A DNA stretch of 14,687 nt from Bacillota bacterium (GTDB lineage: Bacteria > Bacillota > Sulfobacillia > JAJZYS01 > JAJYTV01): positions 1 to 14,687 of the forward strand of contig JAJYNV010000175.1 of NCBI GenBank assembly GCA_021786135.1, in the 5' to 3' direction. The notes beneath the pieces are model-generated. The model ran no database searches. It was given only the letters and a program-made list of their open reading frames with translations, and had not been told where the DNA came from. Below, in pieces: positions 7,977 through 14,687 of the stretch; position 1 is the first letter of the stretch, and each line of letters begins with the position of its first letter. The translations under genes and the position numbers were made by a program.

Positions 7977-8062
7977 CACCTCTTCGCGCAGCGGGCGGGA
8001 TCACGGTGCGGTCGCTTGCCCGACCAGTCCTCGAGGCCTCAGCCCGCATCCCACCAAGGACC
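7977..8062. other. Gap between convergent genes
   Basis: These 86 bases lie between the ends of the plus-strand pRiA4b-like gene and the minus-strand zinc-ribbon gene. A short stem GGTCG/CGACC with a 6-base loop is present near 8010-8025, but no T-tract follows on either strand, so I do not call a terminator. Confidence 0.4.
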
Positions 8063-9994
8063 TCACAGCATGAGCGGCGGCACGCGGCTCTCGAGCGCCT
8101 CTTGCGCCTGGCGCGTGCGCAAGGGGTCCGCCTCGAACGACGACGCCACGGCGCCGTCCACCGTGTGGAGCCCTGCGCGCTCAACCGCCAGCAGCAGGAG
8201 CGCGCCCGCCGTGGCGCGCGCCGACACCCCGGGGTTCCTGCGCCCGATCTGGCGCCACATGCTGACCGCCCGCAGCAGGAGCGGCAGCTGCCAGCGCTCG
8301 GAGCCGATGGCTAGGAGAACCCACTCCACCTCGTCGAGGCCGGCTGGCGGGCCGAACCGGTTGGCCATCTCATCGAGGGCGGTCAGCTGGTGTCCGAGCT
8401 GCACCAACGGCGCCAGGCGGTCCGGTCGGACGACCCGGCAGGGCAGGACCTCCCAGAGCGTCGGCTCACGCGCCGAGCCCTGCATCACGAGCGAGAACTC
8501 GCGCTTCAGGCGCCCCACCTGCACCCGGCCCGACAGGTGATGGCCCTCGAACAGGGCGAGCGCCGAGAGTCTGGCGTCGGCTGTCGGCTCCTGCGGGTAC
8601 GGCAGGTCCAAGAGCAGGTAGAGTCCCTGCCAGCCGAACCAGCGCAGGGCGATGTCGAGCGGCGAGTGCCGCGCGATGGGAGCCTTGGCGGTGTCGCCAG
8701 ACAGCACCGAGCTGAAGAACTCCTGGGCCAGCACGGCCAGGGGCCCCCAGCTGCGCCAGGCCTCGGCGGGGCGCTCCGGGCGCGGACCGCCGCGATGTTC
8801 TCTCCCCTTGCCCTCTCGAGTGGACGCCGCAGGATCCCGCGCTCTGCGACGCTCCTCGCGCAGACGCCGTGCGATCTCCGCCATCACCTGCGCCTCGCCA
8901 GGTCCCGCGGAGGGCTTCTGCGCCACGGGCGCAGGCGGCGGCGCGGGCTCTTCGGCCGCCCCCTGGCAGACCCTGCAGCCGAGGACCGACCTCCCCGCGA
9001 CGAGCGGCTGCGCGGCGCCGCAGGCTGGGCAGCGCAGCGGCAGGAAGCCGCCGGCGCCAAGCAGGAAGTTGGCGTGCAGGGGATAGCGCCGGTCGCCGCG
9101 CCGCACCTCGATCTCGAGGTGCAGCGCAGGCGCAAGCACAAGGTGCAGTCGGTAGGGCTTCACGCTCCCTTCGACGCGGTACTTGCGTTCGATCTCGACT
9201 CCGCGGCGCTCGGCTTCCGCCGCCGTGACCCTGGCCTGCTCGTCGTAGAGCCGCCGGCGTTCCTCGTCCGCGCGCTGGCGCCGCCGTGCGATGTGCGCCA
9301 GTTGCGCCGCGTAGAAGGCCTGCGCCCGCTCGCGTTCCTCCTGCATCTCGGCCTCAGCCTGCGCCGACAGCTCCGCGGCGCGCTGCGCCGCGCGCCGCTC
9401 GAGCTCCCCCTGCGCGACCTCGAGCGCCTGGACGACGTCCGGCAGGAGGACGCTCCACGGCTCGGCGGAGGGCCTGGGGCCGAACGCCAGGACGCGGCGT
9501 GCGAGGTCCGGGGCGATGGGCAGGCAAGCCGCCGCGTCGACGAGCGTGTCGCCAATCTCGAGGAAGCGGTCGTCGCCGGACAACGTGACGAGCGCGCCGA
9601 CGCGCAGGAGCGGCAGGTAGACCCGCTCGGGCGGAGCGGCGAGATCCAGGCGGCCGTGCTCCACGGGGTAGAACTCCCTGAGTTTCTGCAGGAGCGTCTG
9701 CGCGTCGGGCGGGGCCCCGGCCGGCGCTGCCAGCGCCAGCCAGCCGGCGTCCCCCTGGGCGAGCACGTGATCGGCCGCCGCCCCGAGCAGCGGGTGGCCG
9801 GCGATCACCAGCATCTGTCCGCCTTCCTGCGCCACCTCGGCGTCCGACGTCAAGGCGGTCTCGCCGGGTAGGCCGAGGGCGACCGAAAGGCCCTGCGGAA
9901 GCTGCACGAGCGCCTGCTCCCGCTCTTCGACTACCGTTGCCCCACGCGACTCGGCGTACCGCAGGAAGAAGCGCAGCGCCGGCTCGAGGCTCAT
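8063..9994 (-). CDS. Unknown protein with coiled coil and zinc ribbon, coupled to SNF2 helicase
   Basis: This 643-residue protein belongs to no family I recognise. In order it shows an N-terminal alpha/beta region (1-185), a long charged coiled coil (about 189-268, rich in Glu, Arg and Ala), a short beta-rich module (about 270-318), and a zinc ribbon with Cys322, Cys325, Cys340 and Cys343 (CPAC and CRVC). A Pro/Ala/Arg-rich linker (350-412) leads to a C-terminal region (415-643) with a WFGWQGLYLLLDLPYP stretch (452-467). Its ATG shares an ATGA overlap with the stop of the SNF2 helicase gene, and GGAGG elements precede it, so the two are translated together. The tight pairing suggests a structural or targeting partner of the helicase, with the zinc ribbon and coiled coil for nucleic-acid or protein contacts (inference). 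No nuclease or methylase motif is evident. Confidence 0.82.
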   Translation of the reverse strand: MSLEPALRFFLRYAESRGATVVEEREQALVQLPQGLSVALGLPGETALTSDAEVAQEGGQMLVIAGHPLLGAAADHVLAQGDAGWLALAAPAGAPPDAQTLLQKLREFYPVEHGRLDLAAPPERVYLPLLRVGALVTLSGDDRFLEIGDTLVDAAACLPIAPDLARRVLAFGPRPSAEPWSVLLPDVVQALEVAQGELERRAAQRAAELSAQAEAEMQEERERAQAFYAAQLAHIARRRQRADEERRRLYDEQARVTAAEAERRGVEIERKYRVEGSVKPYRLHLVLAPALHLEIEVRRGDRRYPLHANFLLGAGGFLPLRCPACGAAQPLVAGRSVLGCRVCQGAAEEPAPPPAPVAQKPSAGPGEAQVMAEIARRLREERRRARDPAASTREGKGREHRGGPRPERPAEAWRSWGPLAVLAQEFFSSVLSGDTAKAPIARHSPLDIALRWFGWQGLYLLLDLPYPQEPTADARLSALALFEGHHLSGRVQVGRLKREFSLVMQGSAREPTLWEVLPCRVVRPDRLAPLVQLGHQLTALDEMANRFGPPAGLDEVEWVLLAIGSERWQLPLLLRAVSMWRQIGRRNPGVSARATAGALLLLAVERAGLHTVDGAVASSFEADPLRTRQAQEALESRVPPLML

Positions 9995-12018
9995 GGCTCC
10001 TCCACCTCCCCAAGCAGGCGGTCGTTCTCGCCGCGGCTCGCGAGGTATGCCTGTCTGGCCTGCGCCATGCCCTCGCCGATCTCCTCCAGGCGCCGCGCAA
10101 ACTCTTCGTCGCTCGGGCTGTCCACATAGGTGGCGAAGATCAGCGACTCGAGATCCAGATCGTCCTCGATCCGGCCCAGGATCATGTCAAGCTCGCCCAC
10201 CACCAGTTCGAAGAGGTTGATCTTCGCCTCGAGCACGCCAAGGATGCGCTCCTCGAGCGTGCCGCGGGCGACGAGGTTCGTCAGTTGCACGTCGTCGGTC
10301 TGCCCGATGCGGTGGATGCGACCCAGCCGCTGTTCGATCTGCATGGGGTTCCAGGGCAGGTCGTAGTTCACCATGACGTGGCAGAACTGCAGGTTGCGCC
10401 CCTCGCCCGCCGCTTCGGTGGTGATGAGAAGATCGCGGCTGCCCTGGAACGCCTCGATCGCCGCGTCCTTCTCATGGCGGCTGAGGCCGCCGTGGTAGAC
10501 GGAGGCGAGGAGCCCCTCCTGCCTGGCCTGGGCCGCAAGGAAGGCGAGAGTGTCGCGAAAGGCGGTGAACACGACCACCTTCTCCCCCGTCAGGGCGCGC
10601 CGCCTCAGGTGCAGCCAGAGGGCTCGGGCCTTCTCGCTCGCCATGACCGCCCGCGCCTGCTCCGCAAGCTGCGGCCAGCCCATGCGGGCGAGCCCACCAG
10701 CGAGCGCCTGCGGGCTCGAGCCGGCAAGGCGCTGGATCTGACGCAGGGCAAGGAGGGCGGACGCGGATGCTCCCCTGGCCTGACGGCGCACTTCGTCGGA
10801 CACGGCTTGGTAGAGTTCGGCCTCTGCCGCGCTCGGTGCGACCCGGAGGGTTTCGGCGATGCGCCGCGGCAGCATGAGCGCCACCTCGCTGCGCCGATGC
10901 CGCACCATGACGTCGCGCATCGCCCGCTGCAGGTCCGCAAGGTGGGCGACGCCACCGCCTGCCTCGGGCTTGTGGCGCGCCTTGAAGGCCGCCGGCGTGC
11001 CCAGGTGGCCCGGCCGCACGAGGTTGACGAGCTGGTAGAGGTCGTCCAGACGGTTCTCGACCGGAGTCGCCGTGAGGAGGAGCATGTACCGCGTGCGCAG
11101 GGCCTTGACGAGCGAGGCCGAGACGGAGCGGGGGTTCTTGAGCCGGTGGGCCTCGTCCACGATCACGAGATCCCAGGCTTGCGCCTCCAGACGCTCGCGC
11201 AAGGGGCTGCGTCGGGCGGACGCGATCGAGGCGAGCACGATCGGCGCTGCGAGAGGGTCGCCCTCCTGCTCCCATGCCGCGGTGCCATAGGCGACGAAGG
11301 GGAGCTGGAACTTCTGGCGCAACTCCTCGCTCCACTGGCCGACCAGCCCGGCAGGGAGCAGCACGAGGGTTCGCCTCGCGAGGGCGCGCAGGTAGAGTTC
11401 GCTCAGGACGATGCCCGCCTCGATCGTCTTCCCGAGTCCGACCTCGTCGGCGAGGATGGCTCGGCCGCGCATGCGGCGCAGAGCGGTCTCCGCCGCCTGC
11501 AGCTGGTGCTGGTAGGGCGTGAATGCGAGGCGTGGCGGCGAGATGAGCACGTCAAAGCCCGGCTTGGCCCAGACCTGCAGGGCCTGGTCGACGAGCTGCG
11601 CGTAGCCGGTCTGGACTTGCCGGCCGAGGCGCAGGCTATCCAGCAGAGCCCCGTAGGAGCCGAGGCTCTCAGGCAGGTTCTCCGGCAGGGCCGAGGCGAG
11701 CTCGACGGCGCCCGCAGATCCGGAAGAGACCCGCACGATCGATCCCATCCGCGCAAGCTCCCTTTGCACCGGTCCTCCTAAGGGCGCGAGGTCGAGGAGG
11801 GACGGCTCCACCGTGCGGCCACCGGGCGTTCGCAGCAGGGGCAGGGGCGCGCCGCTCAGGCTGTCGCCGAAGGCGTGTAGCGCGCCGACGAGGCTTGGGG
11901 TGGGGGCGAGGAACCCTTCCTCCACGTCCAGGAGCACGAGCCGCGGCAAAGGTAGGCGCCCCGCAGGAGGAACGGAAGGCTGCAATGCGCTCATCTCCTG
12001 TGGACATGTTGGGGACAT
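9991..12018 (-). CDS. SNF2/SWI2-family DEAD/DEAH-box helicase
   Basis: This superfamily 2 SNF2-type ATPase is expected to translocate on duplex DNA and remodel protein-DNA complexes. Numbering from ATG 12018 (675 residues), motif Q-like FTPYQHQLQA lies at 166-175, motif I ADEVGLGKT at 190-198, motif II DEAH at 288-291, motif III LLTATP at 314-319, motif V TEAAGEGRNLQ near 534-544, and motif VI QRLGRIHRIGQ at 563-573. The C-terminal LFELVVGELDMILG is typical of bacterial SNF2 helicases linked to defence loci and RapA-like proteins. The ~150 residues before the helicase core are not recognised. The start is uncertain: ATG 12018 (weak GGATGG upstream), ATG 11994, or TTG 11985 (AGGAG 9 bases upstream). 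An earlier ATG at 12150 adds an unlikely Cys/Arg-rich leader. It is the first gene of a two-gene unit with the zinc-ribbon protein. Confidence 0.92.
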   Translation of the reverse strand: MSPTCPQEMSALQPSVPPAGRLPLPRLVLLDVEEGFLAPTPSLVGALHAFGDSLSGAPLPLLRTPGGRTVEPSLLDLAPLGGPVQRELARMGSIVRVSSGSAGAVELASALPENLPESLGSYGALLDSLRLGRQVQTGYAQLVDQALQVWAKPGFDVLISPPRLAFTPYQHQLQAAETALRRMRGRAILADEVGLGKTIEAGIVLSELYLRALARRTLVLLPAGLVGQWSEELRQKFQLPFVAYGTAAWEQEGDPLAAPIVLASIASARRSPLRERLEAQAWDLVIVDEAHRLKNPRSVSASLVKALRTRYMLLLTATPVENRLDDLYQLVNLVRPGHLGTPAAFKARHKPEAGGGVAHLADLQRAMRDVMVRHRRSEVALMLPRRIAETLRVAPSAAEAELYQAVSDEVRRQARGASASALLALRQIQRLAGSSPQALAGGLARMGWPQLAEQARAVMASEKARALWLHLRRRALTGEKVVVFTAFRDTLAFLAAQARQEGLLASVYHGGLSRHEKDAAIEAFQGSRDLLITTEAAGEGRNLQFCHVMVNYDLPWNPMQIEQRLGRIHRIGQTDDVQLTNLVARGTLEERILGVLEAKINLFELVVGELDMILGRIEDDLDLESLIFATYVDSPSDEEFARRLEEIGEGMAQARQAYLASRGENDRLLGEVEEP

Positions 12019-12105
12019 TTTCGCGCCATCCCGCAGACGCTCCTTCGTGCTGGGGGGCGCACGTAAGCAGGGCGTGCAGAGGCGCGCAGATCGGCCACAA
12101 GTACA

Positions 12106-12128
12106 GAGTCGGTCGATCTCGCCGACTC
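12106..12128. promoter_or_regulatory. 23-base inverted repeat upstream of SNF2 helicase gene
   Basis: Perfect 7-base arms GAGTCGG and CCGACTC flank a 9-base spacer. The centre is about 100 bases before the helicase start at 12018. The spacing would suit a dimeric repressor site or a hairpin in the 5' leader; which one cannot be told from sequence alone. Confidence 0.4.
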
Positions 12129-12307
12129 CAGACGGATAGGGCCTTGGCACCAGCGAAGCCTCTATGATCGTTGCACCGGGTGGCGCGATGGAGGGCAGGG
12201 CAGGCCGGCAGCCTCCAGGGAGCGCCGGCGGCAGATCAGCGTAGGCGCGGTCGGCCCCTCAGGAGTGGCACCTTTCCGCGTCGCAGTCACGTCGGCGTAG
12301 CGATTGC

Positions 12308-12325
12308 GGAGCCGGCGCCGGCTCC
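12308..12325. repeat. 18-base perfect palindrome
   Basis: GGAGCCGGCGCCGGCTCC is fully self-complementary and lies 104 bases upstream of the SEC-C gene start. Its right half GCGCCGGCTC recurs at 12368-12377, and GGAGCGCCGGC-like sequence occurs near 12219. In GC-rich DNA such symmetry can arise by chance, but three related sites in one promoter region make a regulatory site worth considering. Confidence 0.4.
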
Positions 12326-12429
12326 TGTACGCTCATTCTGGCCGTGCCGTGCGGCGCCTCGCCAGGAGCGCCGGCTCAGGACATTCGGGACGAATCGTCG
12401 CATCAAGACGTCGCGAGGTGTATTGGGAC

Positions 12430-13506
12430 ATGGACCACGGGAGCGAGCGCTGCCATCCTGCCTTCCTAAAACTTCTCACCGGAGCCGGCCCCGGGCGGGA
12501 GGCGCCTGAGGCGATGCCCCCAGGGCCGTACGTCGCCGAGGTGAGCGAGCACCTCGACCTCTGCCGCGACGGCTGGCCGGAGAATCCGCGGGAGCTCACC
12601 TGCGCTGCCTGCGGCGCTCGGGACCTCTACGACGTCGGCCCCGTACTCGTGTTGCCGGATCGCGGCGGCGAGCCGCAGATCACCTTTGTCGGCTACTTCC
12701 GCTGCCATAGCTGCGGCGCTGGCGGCCCATGGACCTCGCCGGATCTCGACTACCTGATCCTCGGCGCTATCGCGGGCGGAACCCTGCGCCGTTCGTTCGG
12801 CATCCTGGCGCCTGGCGGGCTGGGCGAGATCGAACTCTTCGACAGCCACCACCCGCGAAGCAGTGCCGACGCGGCGCAGCATCTCCTCGAGCTGCTGCTC
12901 GCGGATCCCCTGAACGCCCAGCACTTTGTTCGCCTCGCGAACGTCTACCTGACGGGCGGCAGGCCGGATCTCGCGATGGCCGCCGCGGAGCGCACCCTAG
13001 AGCTCGAACCGGATCACTTCGAGGCCCTGCTCCTCGTCGGCCACATGCTACGTCGCCTCGATCCGGTGGAGGCCGCACGCCAGCTGCGTCACGCCGTCGC
13101 AGCGGCACGCCAGTACCGCGCCCTGCCGCTGCAAGAGATGCGCAAACTCCTCGCGGCCGCGCTGAGAGACCTCATGCGGATCCACCGGGATTCTGGAGGC
13201 GAGATTCCTTTCTTCCCTTCCGAGGAGGAAATGGCCGCCGGCAGATCCGGCGACACGACATGGACCAGCATCGAGGAGACAACGATCCATCTCCGCGCAC
13301 GCGGGGACGACGCGGCTGCGTACCTGCCCCTCGCCTCGCTCCTCCTCAGCCCGGATCGCACGCCGCCCGAAAGGCGTGGGCCGAAGGGCGACCTCAGCCC
13401 GTCGGGCTGCGAGCCGTTGCGTCGGGAGCCGGGCCCAGGCCGCAACGAACCCTGCCCCTGCGGCAGCGGCCGCAAGTACAAGAAGTGCTGCGGGCGCGAC
13501 GCCTGA
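12430..13506 (+). CDS. Zinc-ribbon / TPR-like / SEC-C motif protein
   Basis: This 358-residue protein has three parts. An N-terminal zinc ribbon is formed by Cys58, Cys61, Cys92 and Cys95 (CAAC and CHSC). TPR-like helices follow at about 148-230, with LNAQHFVRLANVYLTGGRPDLA-type spacing. The C-terminus is a SEC-C motif, GRNEPCPCGSGRKYKKCCG (337-355), the zinc knuckle known from the SecA tail that is also appended to many unrelated proteins as a protein-binding module. The ATG at 12430 is chosen because GAGGTG lies upstream and the preceding in-frame residues are Arg-rich and unlike a protein. It is divergent from the SNF2 unit, so it could be a neighbour by chance or a regulator or chaperone-like accessory (inference). 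The domain calls are firm; the biological role is unknown. Confidence 0.88.
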   Translation: MDHGSERCHPAFLKLLTGAGPGREAPEAMPPGPYVAEVSEHLDLCRDGWPENPRELTCAACGARDLYDVGPVLVLPDRGGEPQITFVGYFRCHSCGAGGPWTSPDLDYLILGAIAGGTLRRSFGILAPGGLGEIELFDSHHPRSSADAAQHLLELLLADPLNAQHFVRLANVYLTGGRPDLAMAAAERTLELEPDHFEALLLVGHMLRRLDPVEAARQLRHAVAAARQYRALPLQEMRKLLAAALRDLMRIHRDSGGEIPFFPSEEEMAAGRSGDTTWTSIEETTIHLRARGDDAAAYLPLASLLLSPDRTPPERRGPKGDLSPSGCEPLRREPGPGRNEPCPCGSGRKYKKCCGRDA

Positions 13507-13692
13507 CCGCAGGCCCCCGCTACCCTTCGCCTGGGTCCCCCGTCGCCAAGCGTGGGCCACGCAGCGGCTTCGCCCCTTGCGCACCCTGTGTATCTGCGCT
13601 AATGGTCGCCCCCTGCGGCGCCAGCCGCGACCGAAGCGCATCGCGACCCGCGTCGGGCCGATGCACCCGCACCTCCCAGGACAGGGTGGTAC

Positions 13693-13905
13693 CTACGCCT
13701 GCAGGCGGTGCAAGGCCTGGATGTCCGCGAGGAGGATCGCCTCGAGGAACGGCTCGTCCTCGAAGGCCAGCTGAGCGCGGCCGCTCTCGACGCGCAGCAC
13801 CCTGCAGTGGCGGGCCCGCGACCATGGCTCGGCCCAGCCTGGCGCCCCGCCGATCAGCCCACGACCGTTCGCCGGTGAACAGCGTGGTTCACCTCGACCG
13901 CACAT
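13693..13905 (-). pseudogene. Possible gene remnant, 70 codons
   Basis: A minus-strand frame encodes a 70-residue peptide whose second half (CRVLRVESGRAQLAFEDEPF and EAILLADIQAL) reads like a folded protein end with host-like G/C third positions. The first half is Gly/Pro/Arg-rich and less convincing, and no clear ribosome site precedes the ATG at 13905. It could be the 3' remnant of a decayed gene near the compositional boundary, a small hypothetical gene, or chance. I do not recognise a family. Confidence 0.25.
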
Positions 13906-13983
13906 TCACATCTTCGCTGAATTATGTATTTCGACAGAGGAACGAGCCCCACCTGAATGTTTCTGGCTTCGAGCCTTCATGAC

Positions 13984-14005
13984 CCCTTGACTGGTGGTCA
14001 AGAGG
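13984..14005. repeat. Stem-loop
   Basis: Arms CTTGAC and GTCAAG pair perfectly around a 5-base loop (TGGTG); outer CC/GG pairs extend the stem past a single bulged A. There is no T-tract, so it is not an ordinary terminator. Confidence 0.45.
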
Positions 14006-14041
14006 TGGAACGCTGAAGCGCACTAAGCGACGGCATGTGAA

Positions 14042-14066
14042 CCTCGCCGCCCGAAGGGAGGCGGGG
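14042..14066. repeat. GC-rich stem-loop
   Basis: The 11-base arms CCTCGCCGCCC and GGGAGGCGGGG pair with one mismatch and one G-T pair around a GAA loop. Together with the stem-loop at 13984 it suggests an RNA-level structure upstream of the HEPN gene. No T-run follows on either strand that would make a classical terminator. Confidence 0.45.
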
Positions 14067-14301
14067 TCCCTCTGTGTCAGGCGTTAGTGGGTTGCGCATC
14101 CGGGTCATTGTGGGAACAGGGGAATACTAGACAGTCGGCGCCTCTCGGCAGGTGGCATTGAAACTGCATAGAAGTCCACCGTTAGCATCCGCGCGCAGCA
14201 GGGTCGGAGGAGTGCTGTTTACGGCTCGGGGACGATGGAGCGCGGTGGAATGATGTCTGAATAGGATCGCACCTAAGCACTCTGAAGTTGGGAGTGAGCG
14301 T

Positions 14302-14687
14302 GTGAAGGCTACCACCGCCGAATGGCTGGAGATCGCCGCCGAGGATCTTGATGCCGCCGAGGCTATGCTCCGAAGTGGACGGTACCTCTATGCTGGTTTT
14401 GAGGCACAGCAGGCGGCCGAGAAGGCACTTAAGGCGGTGCTCCAGGAGGCGGTGAGAGTACCGCCGAAGATCCACAATCTTGTCACGCTCGCCCGCGAAG
14501 CGGACTTGGTTGTAGAGGAACTGGTGGATCGCTTGGCAACGTTGTCTGCATACTACATCGCCACACGCTATCCTGAGGTCCGAAAGGAACTGAGTCGGCG
14601 GACAACGGTAGAAGTAGCTCAATCCCTCCTCGACACAGCAAGGGAGGTGCTCGCGTGGGCCAAATACATTCTGACGTCGAACGAATC
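14302..14687 (+). CDS. HEPN-domain protein (3' end beyond window)
   Basis: The 128 visible residues form a HEPN domain, the all-helical fold found in toxin and RNase components of HEPN/MNT toxin-antitoxin pairs and other defence systems. The pattern includes WLEIAAEDLDAAEAML (8-23), YAGFEAQQAAEKALKAVL (30-47), the KIHNL turn (56-60) and the YYIATRYPE segment (85-93) typical of this family. The start is GTG at 14302, chosen for GGGAG 7 bases upstream. Codon third positions include many A and T (for example AGT, ACA, GTA, TTG), unlike the genes to the left, which points to a separate origin. A nucleotidyltransferase (MNT) partner, if present, would lie to the right of the window; none is seen to the left. 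The frame is still open at the last base. Confidence 0.85.
   Translation, partial: MKATTAEWLEIAAEDLDAAEAMLRSGRYLYAGFEAQQAAEKALKAVLQEAVRVPPKIHNLVTLAREADLVVEELVDRLATLSAYYIATRYPEVRKELSRRTTVEVAQSLLDTAREVLAWAKYILTSNE

Larger units (their letters stand above)
12019..12429. other. Divergent intergenic region between SNF2 helicase and SEC-C protein
   Basis: This 411-base region must hold the promoters for the minus-strand helicase unit and the plus-strand SEC-C gene. I find no convincing ORF: frames are open by GC bias, but none has a ribosome site with a sensible protein. It carries two inverted repeats (listed separately) and a recurring GGAGCGCCGGC-type motif near 12219, within the palindrome at 12308, and near 12365. 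I cannot pick a sigma-70 promoter with confidence. Confidence 0.5.
13507..14301. other. Long region without a convincing gene; composition changes near 13900
   Basis: These 795 bases separate the SEC-C gene from the HEPN gene. The left part (to about 13905) keeps the high GC of the cluster and holds only a doubtful minus-strand frame (listed). From about 13900 the sequence becomes clearly less GC-rich and carries stem-loops, with no ORF showing a good start. The stretch 13984-14300 has the look of a structured RNA or a mobile-element remnant, but I could not match it to a family. Confidence 0.45.

Noticed and set aside
8390..11781. Long plus-strand open frames antisense to the zinc-ribbon protein and SNF2 helicase (8390-9871, 9937-11781)
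   Set aside because: Same reason: low-complexity translations opposite well-supported genes.
1..12018. A complete classical BREX system
   Set aside because: Only BrxL- and BrxD-like proteins are present. No BrxA, BrxB, BrxC/PglY, PglX or PglZ can be found in any frame of this window.
9991..12018. DISARM system based on the SNF2 helicase
   Set aside because: The DUF1998 (DrmB) protein, DrmA helicase, PLD-type DrmC and methyltransferase that define DISARM are absent.
12019..12150. N-terminal extension of the SNF2 helicase starting at 12150
   Set aside because: The extra residues are Cys/Arg/Pro-rich, lack helicase-family features and cover the inverted repeat at 12106-12128. Later starts have better or equal ribosome sites.
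13984..14301. A complete group II intron
   Set aside because: No reverse transcriptase follows and no domain V-like hairpin with a GAAA-type loop was found. Only the possibility of a fragment remains.
1..14687. CRISPR arrays, tRNA or rRNA genes
   Set aside because: No regularly spaced direct repeats, cloverleaf-like sequence or rRNA signature was seen.

Overview
The window comes from a very GC-rich bacterium: codon third positions are overwhelmingly G or C, start codons are ATG, GTG and TTG, and Shine-Dalgarno sequences are clear. Nothing fixes the genus; a proteobacterium is plausible but not shown.

The main content is a cluster of seven minus-strand genes that looks like a BREX-related anti-phage or DNA-surveillance locus. 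It is read from right to left. The first unit is an SNF2-family helicase (9991-12018) coupled by an ATGA overlap to a 643-residue protein with a coiled coil and a zinc ribbon (8063-9994). The second unit starts at 6553 and runs through a small coiled-coil protein of unknown family (5759-6553), two BrxD-like P-loop ATPases (4648-5766 and 3417-4658), a BrxL-like AAA+ protein with a degenerate Lon-like domain (1378-3417), and a RecQ helicase with an AbrB-like N-terminal domain (1-1229, cut by the left edge). The first four genes of this unit overlap head to tail by 1-11 bases, and RecQ follows after 148 bases.

Between the two units sits one plus-strand gene (6789-7976), with an N-terminal winged-helix-like region and a C-terminal pRiA4b ORF-3-like domain. 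It is divergent from the second unit and convergent with the first.

To the right of the helicase is a divergent intergenic region with two strong inverted repeats, then a plus-strand protein combining a zinc ribbon, TPR-like helices and a SEC-C motif (12430-13506). After about 800 bases without a convincing gene, whose base composition drops near 13900 and which carries stem-loops, the window ends inside a HEPN-domain gene (14302 onward) of visibly different codon use.

How the genes may work together (inference): BrxL, the BrxD-like ATPases, the SNF2 helicase and RecQ are all NTP-driven nucleic-acid or complex-remodelling proteins. The unknown proteins may be scaffold, sensor or effector subunits. 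The PglX methyltransferase and PglZ that define classical BREX are not in the window. BrxL and BrxD belong to different classical BREX types, so their presence together with SNF2 and RecQ helicases suggests a distinct, possibly undescribed, BREX-derived system.
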